A DNA stretch of 64,000 nt from CAIWHR01 sp039931775 (GCA_039931775.1 JBDTRG010000121.1:32499-96498), one strand, 5' to 3'; counted from the first letter of the stretch, positions 18,279 to 27,921 are shown. Notes: a model not told the origin generated them from the letters alone. Numbers and translations are program-made.

Positions 18279-18626
18279 ATGACGAAGGTTTATCGCGACA
18301 TCGCACGTTCGATTTCGACGTCGGTGCGGAAATTGCGCGCCGGCATTCCGGAGACGATGAAGGGCTTCGACGCGATGTCCAACTCCGCACTGCGCGAAGG
18401 TGCGCTGTCCGAAAAGACGAAGGAGCTGATCGCGCTCGCGATCGGCGTCGCCGGACATTGCGACGGTTGCATCGCGTTTCATCTGAAGGCGCTGATCAGA
18501 TTGGGCGTGACGAGGACCGAAATCGAGGAAGGACTCGGCGTCGCGATCTACATGGGCGGCGGCCCGTCGCTGATGTACGCCGCCGATGCGCTGACCGCGT
18601 TCGAGGAGCTGTCGGCCGCGAATTGA
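18279..18626 (+). CDS. carboxymuconolactone decarboxylase / AhpD-like protein
   Basis: Cytoplasmic helical protein of 115 residues in the CMD/AhpD family. The redox motif CDGCIAFH near residues 60-67 has the CxxC plus histidine arrangement of AhpD-type peroxidase reductants, and LSEKTKELIALAIGVAG before it is the family's signature helix. A thiol-peroxide or nitrosative-stress role is more likely than decarboxylation because both cysteines are kept. It follows the DUF2892 gene by 27 bases. Confidence 0.87.
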   Translation: MTKVYRDIARSISTSVRKLRAGIPETMKGFDAMSNSALREGALSEKTKELIALAIGVAGHCDGCIAFHLKALIRLGVTRTEIEEGLGVAIYMGGGPSLMYAADALTAFEELSAAN

Positions 18627-18805
18627 TTGGGGTCCGGGACCAGGCGCGGGTCCGGGGGACGCGCATGTCGGAAATCTGAGCGCGGCAAATCGCGCAGGCG
18701 TGCGCTGGCCGCGATCGACGACGTCCGCCGCGTCGACGTGGCAGGCGATAATGCGCCCACGGGGCGCGCGTTTGCTCGTCTCGTTCCGCGTCGAGAGGGG
18801 CCGCG

Positions 18806-19981
18806 CTGAGCGATACTTGGGACGTCGTCGTCATCGGTGCCGGCGCTGCCGGCATGATGTGCGCCGCGCAGGCGGGACAGCGGGGCCGTCGCGTTTTGCT
18901 CATCGAGCACTACCCTATCGTCGGCGAGAAGATCCGGATCTCCGGCGGGGGCCGCTGCAACTTCACGAACCTCCACGCCGGCCCGGCGAACTACCTGTCG
19001 CAGAATCCGGATTTCTGCCGCTCTGCGCTCGCGCGGTACACGCCTCGGCACTTCATCCGCCTGGTCGAGCGTCACCGCATCCCCTACCACGAGAAGAAAC
19101 TCGGCCAGATTTTCTGCGACGAGTCTGCGAAGGACATCATCGCGATGCTCGAAGCCGAATGTGCACGTGGGCAGGTGCGATGGCGGATACCGTGCGCGGT
19201 GGGCAGTGTCGCGCGCAAAGGCGAAGGCTTCGTCATGTCAACGGCGCAAGGCAGCGTGGAATGCAGCTCGTTGGTGATCGCGAGCGGCGGCCTGACGGTG
19301 CCGAAGATCGGCGCCACGCCTTTCGGGTACCGGATCGCCGAGCAGTTCGGATTGGCGGTCGTCCCGCCGAGGCCCGCGCTGGTGCCGCTCGCGCTCGCAC
19401 CGGACTCGCTGGCGAATTTCGGGGACCTGTCCGGCATCTCGGTCGACGCCGAGGTGTCCTGCGGCACCGGCCGGTTTCGCGAAAACCTGCTGTTCACGCA
19501 CCGAGGGCTGTCGGGTCCCGCGATCCTCCAGATTTCGTCGTATTGGGACGGCCGCAGGGCGATCGCCATCGATCTGTTGCCCGGACTCGATGCGGGCGCG
19601 TGGCTGCGTGCGCACGCGCGATCGGACGTGCGCCTCGACAATCTGCTCGCCGAACGACTCCCGAAACGCTTCGCACAGCAGTGGTGCGCCACGTACGGCG
19701 CCGCGCTGCCGCTCAGGGCGCTCGGCGCCGAGCGATTGCAGACCGTCGGCGATCAGTTGAACCGCTGGGAAGTCCTGCCGTCGGGCACGCTCGGCTACAA
19801 CAAGGCTGAAGTCACGGCGGGTGGAGTCGACACGCATTGCCTTTCGTCGAAGACCATGGCGGCGACGGCGGTTCCCGGCCTTCATTTCATCGGCGAGGCG
19901 GTCGATGTGACCGGATGGCTGGGTGGCTACAACTTCCAGTGGGCATGGGCGTCCGGGCACGCCGCGGGACAGGTCGTCTAG
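18806..19981 (+). CDS. YhiN/HI0933-family flavoprotein, apparent CTG start
   Basis: NAD(P)/FAD-dependent oxidoreductase of the HI0933 (YhiN) family, 391 residues, cytoplasmic, physiological substrate unknown. The dinucleotide-binding VIGAGAAGMM opens the protein; GGGRCNFTN near residue 50 and the C-terminal GWLGGYNFQWAWASG FAD-contact motif are intact. No ATG, GTG or TTG lies in frame between the upstream stop at 18749 and the FAD motif; the CTG at 18806 is preceded by GAGAGGGG at the right distance and gives LSDTWDVVVIG, matching usual N-termini. The first ATG (18854) would delete the FAD loop. Confidence 0.85.
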   Translation: MSDTWDVVVIGAGAAGMMCAAQAGQRGRRVLLIEHYPIVGEKIRISGGGRCNFTNLHAGPANYLSQNPDFCRSALARYTPRHFIRLVERHRIPYHEKKLGQIFCDESAKDIIAMLEAECARGQVRWRIPCAVGSVARKGEGFVMSTAQGSVECSSLVIASGGLTVPKIGATPFGYRIAEQFGLAVVPPRPALVPLALAPDSLANFGDLSGISVDAEVSCGTGRFRENLLFTHRGLSGPAILQISSYWDGRRAIAIDLLPGLDAGAWLRAHARSDVRLDNLLAERLPKRFAQQWCATYGAALPLRALGAERLQTVGDQLNRWEVLPSGTLGYNKAEVTAGGVDTHCLSSKTMAATAVPGLHFIGEAVDVTGWLGGYNFQWAWASGHAAGQVV

Positions 19982-20174
19982 TGTGCCGACCCTCGCGGGA
20001 CCTGAAACGATCCTGCCGCCGGGCCGGACAGACGTTCCGCCGGCGCGCCCAATGCAGAAAGCCGGTCGCAGAATGACCCGAACGGCATGATGGATATCCC
20101 TTCGGGCGGCAAATAGGGAACCGGGAATGCCCGCGGGCTGGTAAACTACGCACCCTTCTCATAGGGTATCAGCC

Positions 20175-20420
20175 GTGGTCGAAATCCTGCAGTGCTTGAA
20201 GAAATACGGGCAGCGCCTCGATTCCGAGATCGCCAAGGAAATGGGCATGCCGGTCGCAACGGTTCGTCAACGCCTCGTCGGGTTGGCGGCCACGGGGGCG
20301 GTCATCACCTGCAACCTGACCCGATTCGAAAACGGCAAGCGCATCGAAGCGCTGGTCTGCCGCATCTCGGGTTACGTCCCGCCGTTGGCGCCGGGCCGAA
20401 AAGCCAAACCGACGACCTAG
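20175..20420 (+). CDS. small winged helix-turn-helix protein
   Basis: Protein of 81 residues beginning at GTG 20175. EILQCLKKYGQRLDSEIAKE and MPVATVRQRLVGLAATGAV form a predicted winged-helix DNA-binding unit similar to MarR/ArsR-type cores, with a final strand pair RFENGKRIEALVC. No effector domain is visible. It stands alone between the YhiN gene and the convergent acyl-CoA dehydrogenase gene; its targets are unknown. Confidence 0.72.
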   Translation: MVEILQCLKKYGQRLDSEIAKEMGMPVATVRQRLVGLAATGAVITCNLTRFENGKRIEALVCRISGYVPPLAPGRKAKPTT

Positions 20421-20612
20421 TCGGTCCCGCGGTGCCCTGGCGCCGCGGCAGCGCTTCACTTCGATGGCATTCCTTTCGACCCGACCGGTCGTCAGGAGTG
20501 CCTATGCGGCTCGCTCGCGTGCTCACGGCCGAAACGCGCCCGGTCGGCCGACCGTCAGATCGCCTCGGCCGGATCCCGCAAAAATACGTTGCGCCGATGT
20601 CGAAGCGAGCGG

Positions 20613-21848
20613 TCAGCTCAATCCGCGCGACGGCCGATACGGCGCCAACTCGAGCCGGGCGATCTGGTTGCGGTGCACTTCATCGGGTCCATCGGCAAAG
20701 CGCAGCGTACGCGCCTGCGCATAGAAAAACGCAAGCTGAAAATCGTCGCAGACGCCGGCTGCGCCGTGCACCTGCATCGCCCAATCGATGACCTGGCACG
20801 CCATCGTCGGCGCGGCGACTTTGATCATCGCGATCTCCTTCTTCGCGGCCTTGTTTCCCGCGACGTCCATTTTCCACGCGGCGTGCAGCACCAGCAGGCG
20901 CGCCTGATCGATCAGGATGCGCGCATTGGCGATGCGCTCCTGCGTCACCGTCCGGTCCGCGACGGCGCGACCGAACGCGACGCGGCTCGACGCGCGGCGG
21001 CACATCGCCTCGAGCGAGCGCTCGGCGAGGCCGATCAGGCGCATGCAGTGATGGATGCGTCCCGGGCCGAGGCGGCTCTGCGCGATCTCGAATCCGCGAC
21101 CTTCGCCCAACAACATGTTCTTCGCCGGCACGCGCACATTGTCGAAGTCGAATTCTGCATGCCCGTGCGGCGCGTCGTCGTAGCCGAAGACCGGGAGGTG
21201 GCGAACGAGCCTGACGCCGGGTGTGTCCACGGGCACGAGGATCATCGACTGCTGTCGGTGACGATCGGGATTCGCCGGATCCGACTTGCCCATGAAGATG
21301 AGGATCCGACAGCGCGGATCGGGTCCGCCGGTCGTCCACCATTTGCGCCCGTTGATCACGTAGTGGTCGCCGTCCTTCACGATCGACGCCGCGATGTTCG
21401 TCGCATCGGACGACGCGACATCCGGCTCCGTCATCGCGAACGCCGAACGGATCCTGCCTTCGAGCAGCGGGACGAGCCATTGCGCCTTCTGTTCGGCCGT
21501 GCCAAAGCGCACCAGCACTTCCATGTTGCCGGTGTCGGGTGCGTTGCAGTTGAACGCCTCCGGCGCGAGCCACGACCTGCCCATGATCTCGCACAGCGGC
21601 GCGTACTCGAGGTTGGTCAGCCCCGCGCCATAGTCCGATTCGGGCAGGAAAAGGTTCCAGAGGCCGGCCGCGCGCGCGCCGGCCTTGAGTTCGTCCATGA
21701 CTTTTGTAGCCACCCAGGGGTTGCCGCGCCCGCGGTTGTGCTCGACCTCGGCGGCGAACCGCGGCTCCGCCGGATAGACGTTTTCCGCCATGAACCGCGA
21801 CAGGCGCGCGGCAAGATCGATGACCTTGGCGCCGTGGGCAAAATCCAT
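20613..21848 (-). CDS. acyl-CoA dehydrogenase (ACAD11-like)
   Basis: FAD-dependent acyl-CoA dehydrogenase of 411 residues, catalysing alpha,beta-desaturation of an acyl-CoA and reducing ETF. Family motifs are present: FAMTEPDVASSDATN near residue 140, INGRKWWTTG near 170, and the C-terminal VHGAAGVCDDFQLA. The ATG at 21848 is used; the open frame runs far upstream into the next gene. With the adjacent phosphotransferase-like gene it mirrors the two halves of eukaryotic ACAD10/11, which handle 4-hydroxyacyl-CoAs. Confidence 0.92.
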   Translation of the reverse strand: MDFAHGAKVIDLAARLSRFMAENVYPAEPRFAAEVEHNRGRGNPWVATKVMDELKAGARAAGLWNLFLPESDYGAGLTNLEYAPLCEIMGRSWLAPEAFNCNAPDTGNMEVLVRFGTAEQKAQWLVPLLEGRIRSAFAMTEPDVASSDATNIAASIVKDGDHYVINGRKWWTTGGPDPRCRILIFMGKSDPANPDRHRQQSMILVPVDTPGVRLVRHLPVFGYDDAPHGHAEFDFDNVRVPAKNMLLGEGRGFEIAQSRLGPGRIHHCMRLIGLAERSLEAMCRRASSRVAFGRAVADRTVTQERIANARILIDQARLLVLHAAWKMDVAGNKAAKKEIAMIKVAAPTMACQVIDWAMQVHGAAGVCDDFQLAFFYAQARTLRFADGPDEVHRNQIARLELAPYRPSRGLS

Positions 21849-21868
21849 GTCGCGTCCCCTGGTTCGCT

Positions 21869-22924
21869 CTAACCGATCTCTTGCGCCATCCGCCACGCGA
21901 CGTCGGCGACGAGACGCGCGCGCGCGCCCTGCTCGATCGCATTGGCGCTCGCCGCGTTGCCCTGCAGCGCGCGCGACAGAACTCCATGAAGGATCGCGCC
22001 GATCCGGAACATGTTGAAGACCATGTAGAACTCGAAGTGCGGGATGCCGCTCCGGCCGGTTCGCTGGCAGTAGCGATCGATGTACTCGGGCTCCGATGGT
22101 ATCCCGAGCGGCGCGAGATCGAAACCCTTGAGACCGCGAAATTCCTTCGGCGACAGCCGCCACGCCATCACCTGGTACGCGAAGTCGGACAGCGGATGGC
22201 CGAGGGTCGCGAGTTCCCAGTCGAGTACGGCCAGAACGCGGGCCTCGGTCGGATGAAAAATGACATTGTCCAGACGAAAGTCACCATGGACGATCGACGT
22301 CTCGTCGCCGTCCGGCAGGCGCCGCGGCAGCCACTCGATCAATCCGTCCATCGCGGGTATCGACGCCGCGGTTCCCGCCTGGTATTGCTTCGACCAGCGC
22401 GCGACCTGCCGGGCGATGTACTGGCCGGGCTTGCCGAAATCGGACAGCCCGATCGCGGTGTAATCGACAGCATGGAGTGCGGCGAGGACGCGGTTCAGCT
22501 CGTCGTAGTGCGCCGCCCGGTCACCGGGGGTCATCCCCGGCAGCGTCGGGTCCCACAGCACGCGTCCCTCGACATACTCCATCAGGTAAAACGGCGTCCC
22601 GATCACCGCCGCGTCCTCGCAGAGGGCGATCATTTTCGCGACCGGCACCTCCGTGCCATCGAGCGCCGACATCACCCGATACTCGCGCTCGATCGCGTGC
22701 GCAGAGGGCAACAGCTGGCCCGGCGGCTTGCGGCGCAGGATGTAGCGCCGGTCTGCGGTCGCGACCCGATAGGTCGGATTCGACTGGCCACCCTGGAACT
22801 GTTCGACCGTCAGCCGCGCCGCTTCGTCGCCGACCTCCGCGCGCAGGTACGCGGCAAGCGCCGCGGTGTCGAATGCGTGGACCGGGGCGACGAGGGTCGC
22901 CCCCGGATTGGCGGCCTCCGCCAT
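21869..22924 (-). CDS. APH-family phosphotransferase (ACAD10/11 N-domain-like)
   Basis: Kinase-fold protein of 351 residues of the phosphotransferase group paired with acyl-CoA dehydrogenases. The ATP-side motif YILRRKPPGQLLPSAHAIEREY near residue 60, the catalytic loop VHGDFRLDNVIF near 205 and the metal site VLDWELATLGHPL near 228 are all intact. By analogy with ACAD10/11 it should phosphorylate a 4-hydroxyacyl-CoA so that the dehydrogenase can process it. Twenty bases separate it from the dehydrogenase and one base from the SDR gene. Confidence 0.9.
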   Translation of the reverse strand: MAEAANPGATLVAPVHAFDTAALAAYLRAEVGDEAARLTVEQFQGGQSNPTYRVATADRRYILRRKPPGQLLPSAHAIEREYRVMSALDGTEVPVAKMIALCEDAAVIGTPFYLMEYVEGRVLWDPTLPGMTPGDRAAHYDELNRVLAALHAVDYTAIGLSDFGKPGQYIARQVARWSKQYQAGTAASIPAMDGLIEWLPRRLPDGDETSIVHGDFRLDNVIFHPTEARVLAVLDWELATLGHPLSDFAYQVMAWRLSPKEFRGLKGFDLAPLGIPSEPEYIDRYCQRTGRSGIPHFEFYMVFNMFRIGAILHGVLSRALQGNAASANAIEQGARARLVADVAWRMAQEIG

Positions 22925-22925
22925 C

Positions 22926-23705
22926 TCAAATCGCCGAGCAACCGCCGTCGACGGCCAGCACCTGGCCGGTAACGTGCCGGGAAGCCTCCGAGGCTAGAAA
23001 CGCGACGGTGCCCTTCAAGTCCTCGACGCCGCCCAGGCGCCCGAGCGGCGTGGCCCGCAGCACCATCGCCTCGATCCGATCGAGCGATGCGGCCGTCATC
23101 TTCGACAGAAAGAAACCTGGGCAGATCGCATTGACGTTGATGTTGTACCGGCCCCATTCCGCGGCGAGCGTCCGGGTCAGCGCGATGAGCGCACCCTTGC
23201 TCGTGTTGTACGCGGCCGTGTACATCTGCCACTCCGGCGGATAGCCGCCGAGCCCGGCGATCGACGCGATGTTGACGATCTTGCCGCTGCGCCGTTCGAT
23301 CATCGATCGTTTCGCGACCTCGCGCGAGAGGAAGAATGCAGCATCGATGTTGAGACGCATCACCTTGTGCCAGGCGTCATTCGGGTAGTCCTCGGCAACG
23401 GCGCCCCAGTTGCAGCCGGCGTTGTTGACGAGAATATCGATGTGCCCCCATTTCGCGGCCACCGCATCGACGACAGGCGCAATCGCGGCGGGATCGGACA
23501 GGTCGCCCGCGACGGTCATGCAATCGACTCCGATTCCGGCGAGATGAGCGCGCGCCTCGTCGAGTTCGCCTTCCTTGCGCGCCGTGATGGCCACTTTCGC
23601 ACCCATTTCGCCCAGCGCCTCGGCCATCTGCCGGCCGATGCCGCGCGAGCCGCCGGTGACGACGGCAACCTTCCCCGACAGGTCCATGAGACTTGTTACG
23701 CCCAC
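22926..23705 (-). CDS. SDR-family oxidoreductase
   Basis: Classical short-chain dehydrogenase of 259 residues using NAD(P). The cofactor loop TGGSRGIG lies near residues 17-24, NNAG near 92, and the catalytic YTAAYNTSKG near 165 with the preceding serine region NIASIAG. A beta-hydroxyacyl-CoA dehydrogenase role fits the operon (SDR, phosphotransferase, acyl-CoA dehydrogenase). The GTG at 23705 is chosen because GGAGGAGG lies just upstream; ATG 23687 has no ribosome site. Confidence 0.9.
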   Translation of the reverse strand: MGVTSLMDLSGKVAVVTGGSRGIGRQMAEALGEMGAKVAITARKEGELDEARAHLAGIGVDCMTVAGDLSDPAAIAPVVDAVAAKWGHIDILVNNAGCNWGAVAEDYPNDAWHKVMRLNIDAAFFLSREVAKRSMIERRSGKIVNIASIAGLGGYPPEWQMYTAAYNTSKGALIALTRTLAAEWGRYNINVNAICPGFFLSKMTAASLDRIEAMVLRATPLGRLGGVEDLKGTVAFLASEASRHVTGQVLAVDGGCSAI

Positions 23706-23910
23706 GACGCCTCCTCCAGCGCTGCCTTGGTCCGGCGTTCGCCGATGCTGCGAAATGATAGATTGCCCGATTCAGCCTGTATAGCAACCGATTCTGGCCA
23801 TCCGCGCCGGCTTCGGTTACCTTGACGCCGGGCTCGACCCCTGTCGGCGCCAGGCCAGACCGCTGAACCAAAGCGGCGCGCCGAATTCTTCGACCCGGGA
23901 GGAAACGCCG

Positions 23911-25551
23911 ATGCTAGGCCTGATGCAGGATCGCCCGCTCTCGATCTCATCGCTGATCGAGCATGCCAATGCGTGCCATCCCTGCGCCGAGATCGTGTCG
24001 AGAACCGTCGAAGGCCCCGTCCACCGCTGCACCTACGGCGACATTCATCGGCGCTCGAAACAGGTTGCCAACGCGCTGACCGCGTTGGGCGTCGCGCATG
24101 GGGATCGCGTCGCAACGCTGGCCTGGAACGGCTACCGACACATGGAGCTCTACTTCGGCGTCTCCGGCATGGGCGCGGTGCTGCACACGATCAATCCCAG
24201 GCTCTTCCCCGAGCAGATCGTCTACATCGCGAATCACGCGGAGGACCGGTATCTTTTCTTTGACATCAATTTCGCGCCTCTGCTCGCCAAACTCGGTCCG
24301 CTGATGAAGTCGGTGAAGGGCTTCGTCGCGATGACCGATCGCGAGCACATGCCGGACCTCGACCTGCCGAATCTCTATTGCTACGAAGATCTGATCGGCG
24401 CGCAAGGGAGCGCCTACGACTGGCCGACGTTCGACGAAAGGACCGCGTCGTCGCTTTGCTACACGTCGGGGACCACGGGCAACCCGAAGGGCGTCCTGTA
24501 CTCGCACCGGTCGACCGTGCTCCACTCCTTCGCGGTGTGCATGGCCGACGGCCTCGGCCTGTCGGTCGCCGAAACGGCGCTGCTGGTGGTGCCGATGTTT
24601 CACGTCAACGCCTGGGGCATGCCGTACGCGGGAGCGATGTCGGGGGCAAAGCTCGTGCTGCCCGGGCCCGCGCTCGACGGCAAGAGCGTCTACGAATCGA
24701 TGAAAGACGAGAAGGTGACCCTCGCGCTCGGCGTGCCGACCGTCTGGCTGATGCTCTTCGCCCACGTCGATGCAACCGGCGCCAATCCGAAGGCGGAGCT
24801 GACGTTGAAGCGGGTGGTGATCGGCGGCTCGGCGGCGCCGCGGGCGATGTCCGAGCGGTTCGAGACGACGTTCGGTGCGTTCGTCGTCCATGCCTGGGGC
24901 ATGACGGAAATGTCGCCGCTCGGCACCGTGTGCAATTTGTTGCCGAAACATCGCGATTGCACGCTCGAGGAACGACTGAATCTGCAGACCAAGCAGGGTC
25001 GCGCGCTGTACGGCGTCGACATGAAGATCGCCGACGACGACGGCAACGCGCTCCCGCGCGACGGAGTGGCTTTCGGACATCTGATGGTGCGCGGGCCCTG
25101 GATCACCCGCGGATACTTCAAGGGGGACGGCGGCAACATCCTCGACGCCGACGGCTATTTCGACACCGGCGACGTGGCGACGATCGATCCTGACGGTTAC
25201 ATGCAAATTACCGACCGGTCGAAGGATGTCATCAAATCCGGCGGCGAGTGGATCTCGTCAATCGAGCTCGAGAACGCCGCGATGGGGCATCCGGCGATTG
25301 CCGAAGCGGCGGTGATCGGCATTGCTCACCCGAAATGGCAGGAGCGGCCGCTGTTGATCGTCGTGAAGAAGTCCGGGAAGGACGTGACGCGGGACGACGT
25401 GCTCGGATTTCTCCAAGGCAAGGTGGCCAAATGGTGGATGCCGGACGACGTCGCGTTCGTCGACGAATTGCCGCATACGGCGACCGGCAAGCTTCTCAAG
25501 ATGAAGCTCCGCGAGACGTTCAAGAACTATCGCTTCGCGACCGGCGAGTAG
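23911..25551 (+). CDS. long-chain-type acyl-CoA synthetase
   Basis: AMP-forming fatty-acid--CoA ligase of 546 residues. Core motifs are YTSGTTGNPKGVLYSHRS near residue 187, WGMTEMSP near 330, and the adenylation hinge ITDRSKDVIKSGGEWIS near 433, with the C-terminal catalytic lysine in TATGKLLK. The start at 23911 has GGAGG nine bases upstream. It is divergent from the SDR-phosphotransferase-dehydrogenase unit and likely supplies its acyl-CoA substrate. Confidence 0.92.
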   Translation: MLGLMQDRPLSISSLIEHANACHPCAEIVSRTVEGPVHRCTYGDIHRRSKQVANALTALGVAHGDRVATLAWNGYRHMELYFGVSGMGAVLHTINPRLFPEQIVYIANHAEDRYLFFDINFAPLLAKLGPLMKSVKGFVAMTDREHMPDLDLPNLYCYEDLIGAQGSAYDWPTFDERTASSLCYTSGTTGNPKGVLYSHRSTVLHSFAVCMADGLGLSVAETALLVVPMFHVNAWGMPYAGAMSGAKLVLPGPALDGKSVYESMKDEKVTLALGVPTVWLMLFAHVDATGANPKAELTLKRVVIGGSAAPRAMSERFETTFGAFVVHAWGMTEMSPLGTVCNLLPKHRDCTLEERLNLQTKQGRALYGVDMKIADDDGNALPRDGVAFGHLMVRGPWITRGYFKGDGGNILDADGYFDTGDVATIDPDGYMQITDRSKDVIKSGGEWISSIELENAAMGHPAIAEAAVIGIAHPKWQERPLLIVVKKSGKDVTRDDVLGFLQGKVAKWWMPDDVAFVDELPHTATGKLLKMKLRETFKNYRFATGE

Positions 25552-25559
25552 CGGTGACG

Positions 25560-26963
25560 ATGATGTGGTTCGTCCCCGCACTCAATCAGATCGCGTTGTC
25601 CGTCGTCGACCTCCGAGTGACCGACCGCTGGTTTCGCGAGGGCCTGGGATTGCTTCCCGCCGGCGGCAATCGCGCCATGATGCGCGGTCTGCTGCCGTCC
25701 CTCGTGCAAGGGCTGCCGCGGGCGGCGTCGACGTGCTGGTGGCTCGTCGGCCGCAATCCGTGGTTCCAGATCGAGATGTTCCAGTTCGAGAGGCCGCTCG
25801 CCCGGTTGCTTCCGCACGATTTTCGGTCCTGCGACATCGGGTATACGCGGATCGGATTTTGGGTCGCCGATTTCGACGCGGCGCTGCGCCGGCTTCGGCG
25901 ACTGGGTTCGAAGCCGATGACGGACCCCATCGGCGAGCGCGGGCGCCGCCGGGCCTGCGTACGCAATCCGGACGGTGTTTACGTCGAGATCATGGAGGAC
26001 GATCCGCTTCCCATGGCGGCGCCGAAGCGAAGCCAATGTCCAACCTCGATTCGGACGGTCACGTTGTCGGTACCCGATCTCGACGCGTCAGCGAACTTTT
26101 TCCGGGACGTCATCGGCCTCGAGGAATCAAAGACGAGCCTGCATACCCCGGAGCACGAGGCGCTCTGGGAACTCGCCGGCGCGACGTCGAGACACCGGCT
26201 GTTCGAGTCGCGCGATGCATTGGTCGAGATCGTGCAATACGTCGACCCGGTCGGTCGACCGTGGCCGGACGACTATCGGATCTCGGACCAGGGGATTCTC
26301 AACATCGCATTCGGCGCGCACAGCAAATCCGACTTCAACGAAGTCTACGAGCGGGCCCGCGATGCCGGTGCGCGCCGCAACTGCCGGCCGATCCACCTGC
26401 CCGGCGCGGGCGTCGTCTATGTCAACGACGCGCAAGGATTTTCGGTCGAGCTCTTATGGCTCAAACCCGGAAAGGGCGACCTGCGATGGGGATTCGAGCC
26501 GCGGCCGGCCGGAAAGCGGCCGGCGCCCGACACCCATTCCGTCAAGCGGACGGTTCGCATCAATGCGCCGATCGACAACGTGTGGGCCGTCGTGTCCGAT
26601 CACGAGCGCATGGCCGACTGGAGCGGCCTCGCTCCGGTTACGTTGATCGAGGACGGCGCGCCCGAACGCAACGGCTATGGCGCCGTGCGCAGGACAAAGG
26701 GGCGCACCGGGGCGATCGTCGAGCAGATAACCGATTGGAAACCGCTGCACGGGCTTCGCTACCGCGTCATCAAGGGATCGCCCTTCGACTGCCATCAAGG
26801 CAAGATCCGATTGAAGGACTTGGGCGCCGAGACGGAACTCACCTGGACCATCCGCTTTCGCCCGAAGCTCCGCGGTTCGGGTCCGGTGCTGCGCATGATG
26901 GTCGGGCGCCTCCTTCGCGACGCGCTCGACCGTCGGTTGAAACCGCTGATCGAACGCGCGTGA
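25560..26963 (+). CDS. VOC-VOC-SRPBCC three-domain fusion protein
   Basis: Cytoplasmic protein of about 467 residues. Residues 1-145 and 160-300 are two glyoxalase/bleomycin-resistance/dioxygenase (VOC) units: LNQIALSVVDLRVTDRWF and RTVTLSVPDLDASANFF are the typical first strands, and NPDGVYVEIME and DAQGFSVELLW the last. Residues 325-467 form an SRPBCC (START-like) lipid or ligand-binding domain beginning VKRTVRINAPIDNVWAVVSD. No member with this exact order is familiar to me. GTG 25554 or ATG 25560 can start it. It follows the acyl-CoA synthetase within a few bases, so a role on the same hydrophobic substrate is inferred. Confidence 0.8.
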   Translation: MMWFVPALNQIALSVVDLRVTDRWFREGLGLLPAGGNRAMMRGLLPSLVQGLPRAASTCWWLVGRNPWFQIEMFQFERPLARLLPHDFRSCDIGYTRIGFWVADFDAALRRLRRLGSKPMTDPIGERGRRRACVRNPDGVYVEIMEDDPLPMAAPKRSQCPTSIRTVTLSVPDLDASANFFRDVIGLEESKTSLHTPEHEALWELAGATSRHRLFESRDALVEIVQYVDPVGRPWPDDYRISDQGILNIAFGAHSKSDFNEVYERARDAGARRNCRPIHLPGAGVVYVNDAQGFSVELLWLKPGKGDLRWGFEPRPAGKRPAPDTHSVKRTVRINAPIDNVWAVVSDHERMADWSGLAPVTLIEDGAPERNGYGAVRRTKGRTGAIVEQITDWKPLHGLRYRVIKGSPFDCHQGKIRLKDLGAETELTWTIRFRPKLRGSGPVLRMMVGRLLRDALDRRLKPLIERA

Positions 26964-27084
26964 CCGGCGTTTACACTCGTGTCCGGTGGCATGTCGCGAG
27001 CGCTCGGCCGCCGATGTGGCGACGAATGACGACGTCGCGCTCTACTCGCTTCTCGCGCCTGCCGTGGTCGCGGTCACGAACGCG

Positions 27085-27894
27085 CTACGCCTGTCGCGAC
27101 GCGCGCCGCAACAGCGCCGTTACCCCGACCCAATAGAAGGCGAGGACCAGCAACGGCAGCAACGCAGGTCGGGCGCGGTACCCGGTCAGCGCGGCGATCA
27201 TGCCGCCGGCGCGGCCCGAATCGTCGAGCAGCGCAGAGGTGTCCCATACCCGATCGACGAGGGCCGGAAGCACGTCCAGCGAAATCAATTTGTCGCACGC
27301 CGACACGATCAGCGCACCGGCCAGGAGCAGCAGCAGGATTTCGCTGGCGCGGAAAAACGTCCGCCACGAAAGAATCTTGCCGCCCTGCTGCAGCGCCCAG
27401 AACGTCAGGAACGCCGCGGCGATCCCCAGTGCAAGAATCCCGACGAAGGTCCAGGTGCCTTCGTTCTGCGCGCCGAGGCCGTACAGGAAGACCACGGTTT
27501 CGGCGCTCTCGCGGCCGACGGCCAGCGCGACGACGATCAGCAGACCCCACCAGTTGGCCGCCGTCGCATTCTTCTGCATGCCCTGTTCGAGGTCGCACTT
27601 GAACGTGCGGCCGTGGCGGCGCATCCAGAACACCATCTGCACGATCAATCCGGAGGCAACGAGCATCATCGCCAACTGGAAATATTCGAGCCCTTCTTCC
27701 GACAGAAGGCGGGCGATGCCCAGCATCACCAGCGCGAGCGCCAGCGCGAGGCCGACGCCCGCGGCGACGCCGCCCCAGAGATAGCGCATGCCGCGCCGGG
27801 CGTCGGGATGCCTCTTGAGCCACGCGTAGAGGATGCCGACCACCAGCATCGCTTCGGCCGATTCGCGCCAGATGATGAACAGCGCATTACCCAC
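27085..27894 (-). CDS. ftrC: FTR1-family high-affinity iron permease
   Basis: Inner-membrane iron permease of 269 residues with about seven helices. The two REXXE iron motifs are present as RESAEA (residues 10-15) and RESAET (near 120). The GTG at 27894 has GGAGG nine bases upstream. The cupredoxin gene lies 27 bases upstream, as in FtrABCD ferrous-iron systems of Bordetella and Burkholderia; a ferredoxin-like FtrD is not found and the P19-like FtrA is only a remnant here. The symbol is by analogy. Confidence 0.88.
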   Translation of the reverse strand: MGNALFIIWRESAEAMLVVGILYAWLKRHPDARRGMRYLWGGVAAGVGLALALALVMLGIARLLSEEGLEYFQLAMMLVASGLIVQMVFWMRRHGRTFKCDLEQGMQKNATAANWWGLLIVVALAVGRESAETVVFLYGLGAQNEGTWTFVGILALGIAAAFLTFWALQQGGKILSWRTFFRASEILLLLLAGALIVSACDKLISLDVLPALVDRVWDTSALLDDSGRAGGMIAALTGYRARPALLPLLVLAFYWVGVTALLRRASRQA

Positions 27895-27921
27895 GAAGGG
27901 ATGCCTCCGTACGGAGGGCGT

